Assembly: GCF_000247695.1 (NCBI RefSeq)
Contig: NW_004624734.1
Span: forward strand, 9,445,078-9,509,077
DNA length: 64,000 nucleotides
Source of the DNA: Heterocephalus glaber
Taxonomy: Eukaryota; Chordata; Mammalia; Rodentia; Bathyergidae
Direction of reading: 5' to 3'
Both the position numbers and the translations under genes were made by a program. Shown here in pieces: positions 60,989-64,000 of the stretch; position 1 is the stretch's first letter, and the number at the start of each line of letters is the position of its first letter. The notes beneath the pieces are model-generated. The model saw only the letters and a list, made by a program, of their open reading frames with translations, was not told where the DNA came from and made no database searches.

Positions 60989-61520
60989 TGACCAGAGCCA
61001 GATCAGTCGGCACCAGCCAACACCAGCCCTCCTTGGGACTCCTGCTAGACACCTGCTTCCTGTGGGAGCTGTTAGGCTGAGCGGACAGCATGGCTGGCAA
61101 CCAACCTCTTGACCTAGCCAGGATACATGGTGAATGAAAAAGTACTGTATTTCCAATAAAACACATGTGAGTCTTCAACAGCCTGAAACCTGCCAATCCA
61201 TCCCTCAACCTTTTGAGACATGTGTGCCAATAAATTCTATTTATTGGTATTTCTTCAAGTTTTCTTACACTAAAAATCTGCTGCTGATAACCTCACATTT
61301 TTACATCTTCTCATACACAAAGTATAATTTGTTCTTTAATATAACATATTTCCAAGCAAACATGATGTCCAGTAGCCATTTCTCTGGGCACCTAAGCTTC
61401 TTACTTACACTACCGTAACAATATTCAGAGCACAGGTGTCTGCTTTAGTCAGCACCTTCACCCTTCAAAGTTGTGTTTCAATGATGGCTGTCTTCAGCCC
61501 AAAGGTAGATTTCATTTTTG

Positions 61521-61560
61521 ATAATAACAACAACAACAACAACAATAACAAAAAATAACA
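61521..61560 (+). repeat. (AAC)n microsatellite
   Basis: An imperfect run of AAC/AAT triplets (aataacaacaacaacaacaa onward) with no recognisable SINE body before it. Confidence 0.9.
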
Positions 61561-62109
61561 AATAGCTCCACCAAGCTCAGAATCACCAGTGAAAATGTGC
61601 TTGACTTTAAGGGCTGACTAAAAACAGTTTGGAGGGAGGTGTTTGAACAGCTTGATGTCAGCAAGAATCCAGGCTCTTCAAGTTTCTGTTCTGCCATACT
61701 TAACACGGGTTACTTCTGTTCTCATGCCTGTCACCTTATGGTCACAAGACAGCAGCTACCTCAGCTCCACATCCCCCTACAGGGTAACTGGAAGGCAGGA
61801 AGTAGGGGAAAGCCCTCAACAACTATCACTTTTCCCTTGTTTCCCACTAGTCACAAGTGCACAAAATGAACACCCATAGCTGCAAGGGAGTCTGGAATGA
61901 GAGTATCTGGCAAAGGAGCTGTGTTTCCATGACAGGCCTAGACCTATCCCAATGCCACCAAAGCAAATGGGACTGTGTGGAAGATGGAAAGCAAAGACAT
62001 GATAAGAAGGCAACTTAGGAGATACTGAAGAATACGAATCTTTTACCCCTTGAAATCCCTAATGAAACCACTTCTGTGGTTTCTACGTTGGTCCTGAGCT
62101 AAAGGCAGC

Positions 62110-62560
62110 AAGTTTCACAAGCACTTTTTCTTGGGGCCTCCTGTGTGTCAGGTTCTCTGCTAGGTACTTTGGTGGGCTCTCCTAGATGAGGGGTGAGGGG
62201 TGGAGGGACCTACAAGCCTCAGACTACACAGTCGGAAGAGGGAATGCCAGAAGCTGGCACAGACAGCCCTGCAGCAGCCCAGGGCCAGTGGCATCAAGGA
62301 ACACTTCTGCTCGGAAGTGACATCTGATGGGGTCTGAAGGACAGAAGCAGTCTGCCAAGGTAGGCGGGGCACAGTGTGACAGAGGCACAGAGACAGCATG
62401 GCTCAGGGCTTGCTAGGGAGTGCCATGAGATGAGGCTGCCAGATGGTGGGGCTGAACTGGGAAGGGCCTCATGCAGTCTTATCCAGAGCTGGCACTTTCC
62501 CTGCAGACTGGGGAAAGCAGGGCAAGGTGATGCCCCAACAGTGACCAGAGTGCCCCCAAG
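62110..62560 (+). repeat. Unclassified ancient dispersed repeat, copy 4
   Basis: Phrases cctcctgtgtgtcaggttct, ggaagagggaatgccagaag, ggaagtgacatctgatggg and gggaagggcctcatgcag follow the order of the repeat pieces at 24890, 47030 and 49700. Several copies or a rearranged one may be present. Confidence 0.35.
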
Positions 62561-63191
62561 GTGAGGGTGGGCTCAGGAGGTGAGCCCAGCAGGGTACCAA
62601 CCAGGGCTTGGGGCACCTGTGGTGGAGACCAGAGGCCAGAATGAGTAAGGAAAGATCCAGGGCGGAAGACTCAGGACCAGATGAATGAGGTGTGGATATG
62701 GGGGCCAAGGCACCTACACTGGCTACTTGGGTAGGAGATGGGGTGGGGGCTTCATGAGGACTCAAGGGAAGCAGCTGTTCGGCGTGGAAGGTAAGAGTCG
62801 TGCCACAGGGCACTGCCACTCGGCCACACATGGCGAGACATTCAGGCCTTCTGGGGGTGAGTGAGGCCAACAAGCCCTCATGCTGGGAAGGACAACCCCT
62901 GCCCAGTTGTACCTAGCCACAAGAGACCTTGTAAGAACAGCCTTCCTGGCACAAAGCAAAGGTCAGGGGGCAAGCTGGAGGAAGTGCACTCACTGCCTTA
63001 AATAGAAGCCAAAGCTGTGCTGGTGGAGAGACAGCGTTTACAGGAGGAGGATGGGCTGCCTTTAAAGAAAGCCCAGTGGTTATGCTGGCTCTGCTGGCTC
63101 TGCTCTCAGCCTATAAAGCTTGCCCAGTAGAGCAACCACTACTGTCTGAGCACAGAGGACCCACTGCCATGCAGCAAAAACAAGCAAAATG

Positions 63192-63278
63192 GGGCCAGGG
63201 ATTTAGCTCAGTGGTTTTGCCGCCTGCTGCACAAGCACAAGGACCCGAGTTCGATCCCCGGTACCAAAAAACAACAAC
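63192..63278 (+). mobile_element. ID-like tRNA-derived SINE, subtype 1
   Basis: Head gggccagggatttagctcag, loop ggttttgccgcctgctgcac, caaggacccgagttcgatcc, ccggtacc and an AAC-rich tail. A perfect 13-base target-site duplication (aacaagcaaaatg, 63179-63191 and 63279-63291) shows an intact insertion. Beyond it, 63292-64000 holds nothing I recognise. Confidence 0.95.
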
Positions 63279-64000
63279 AACAAGCAAAATGCACCTGCGT
63301 ATCATGTACCCCAAAGGCTCCCAAGAGCCCCCAGGCTAGCCGCTTCTGTCCTGTCCATGGAAAAAGAGGAACAACAGCTAAGCCTGGGACTCGAGGGTCA
63401 CAAGCCAGCAAACAGTGCAGCTGGCCTTCAAATGCATCCCAACCATGCAGCCAGCTCCTGCCTTGGCTCCTGCATGTCCCCTTGCGAGTCACTCCTGCCT
63501 CTTTTATTCCCTTCAACCAACCAGAAAGGTGGCAAATCAAAATCCTAGAAGTTGAGAGGTTTGGCAAGACTCTTACAAAACGTGGTCAGGCGGGGAATGG
63601 TTAGAGATCCAGAGAGTCAAGTCACCAGATCCCACTCCAAGCCTACCAGGACCTCTGCTCACCAGGAAGGGGTGCGCCTGCATTCTTCGGAGGAAGTGAG
63701 TCACTTGCCCCCAAGAGCAGGGCAGAGAAGTGCAGGAGTACCTGCTCAGATTAGAATGCTTCTGATAAGAGTGCCCAAAAGGTACTAAAACACTGGAATC
63801 TCCTGAAGGCTGAGACATGGCAATGATAGGCAACATTGTGTTCCCTCTTGACGCACAACAAGCCTATCAATCAAACAATCACCCAGCAATGGCCACACTC
63901 TAGTCCCCAGGGCCTGACACCAACCACCACTACTCACCTGAAGACAGCACTCTGCACCCACAGGACTTTGATCTCCCCAGGGACAGGGGAGCTGAGCATC

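Larger units (their letters stand above)
36277..64000 (-). other. ITPK1: ITPK1 intron upstream of exon A (partial)
   Basis: The acceptor of exon A closes this intron. No upstream coding exon was found before the window ends, so the intron is at least 27.7 kb, in keeping with the long 5' introns known for this gene. Contents are two B1-like SINEs, a B1-dID, four ID-like SINEs, three LTRs, L1 and L2 pieces and many MIR copies, listed separately. Stretches where I recognise nothing are about 36277-37314, 38995-40629, 41211-42740, 42856-44224, 45521-46619, 47376-48824, 48891-49699, 49991-51792, 52576-54744, 54821-55424, 56439-57040, 57523-58810, 59581-60193, 60989-61520, 61561-62109 and 62561-63178. 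An alternative 5' UTR exon could hide here unseen. Confidence 0.8.

Noticed and set aside
63932..64000. Candidate minus-strand splice donor (gtgagt) that could end the preceding ITPK1 exon
   Set aside because: The upstream sequence on the minus strand does not read as the ITPK1 N-terminus in any frame; it could at most be an untested UTR exon.
1..64000. CRISPR arrays, operons, bacterial or phage systems
   Set aside because: No spaced direct-repeat array or gene cluster exists; the ITPK1 exons, SINEs and LTRs identify mammalian intronic DNA.

Overview
This window is vertebrate nuclear DNA, most likely from a rodent outside the mouse/rat lineage. It lies inside one large gene, ITPK1 (inositol-tetrakisphosphate 1-kinase), which is transcribed from the minus strand. 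Only two short stretches can be supported as protein-coding. Exon A (36151-36276, minus) encodes what would be residues 41-82 of the kinase, and exon B (15243-15360, minus) encodes residues 83-121 plus one base. Both have correct splice sites and compatible phases (0 in/0 out, then 0 in/1 out). The rest is intron: at least 15.2 kb downstream of exon B, 20.8 kb between the exons, and at least 27.7 kb upstream of exon A. I did not find the start-codon exon, the later ATP-grasp exons or the UTR ends. Residue numbers and comparisons rest on my memory of the human protein.

The rodent assignment rests on three short-element families. One is a set of about ten tRNA-derived ID-like SINEs in two sequence subtypes. 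The second is a pair of composite SINEs with a B1 (7SL-derived) head joined to an ID-like tail (B1-dID type). The third is two plain B1-like copies. B1-dID elements are known from squirrel-related rodents, dormice and relatives. The exact ID subtype makes me think of beaver (Castoridae), but that is a guess.

Layout on the plus strand. 1-15242 is the downstream intron, with MaLR-type LTRs, an ancient L1 3' fragment (about 6440-6960), a more recent L1 ORF2 fragment (8226-8825) and a long (TG)n tract (12248-12333). About 13.4-18.0 kb is LTR-dense and surrounds exon B. 15361-36150 is the middle intron, with ID SINEs, an L2 3' end, MER5A and MIRs. 36277-64000 is the upstream intron, with B1 copies, MIRs, two MLT1-like LTRs, one younger MaLR LTR, a degraded L1 and a short non-adjacent duplication (55570-55674 and 56330-56438).

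I see no operon, CRISPR array, toxin system, complete tRNA or rRNA gene, CpG-island promoter or nested protein-coding gene. I did not find an undescribed biological system. The most useful observations concern genome structure: all nine recognised LTRs and nearly all tRNA-type SINEs lie antisense to ITPK1, there is a near-identical 105-109 bp duplication, and two SINE tails have become microsatellites. Repeat names are recognition by eye and not a database match.
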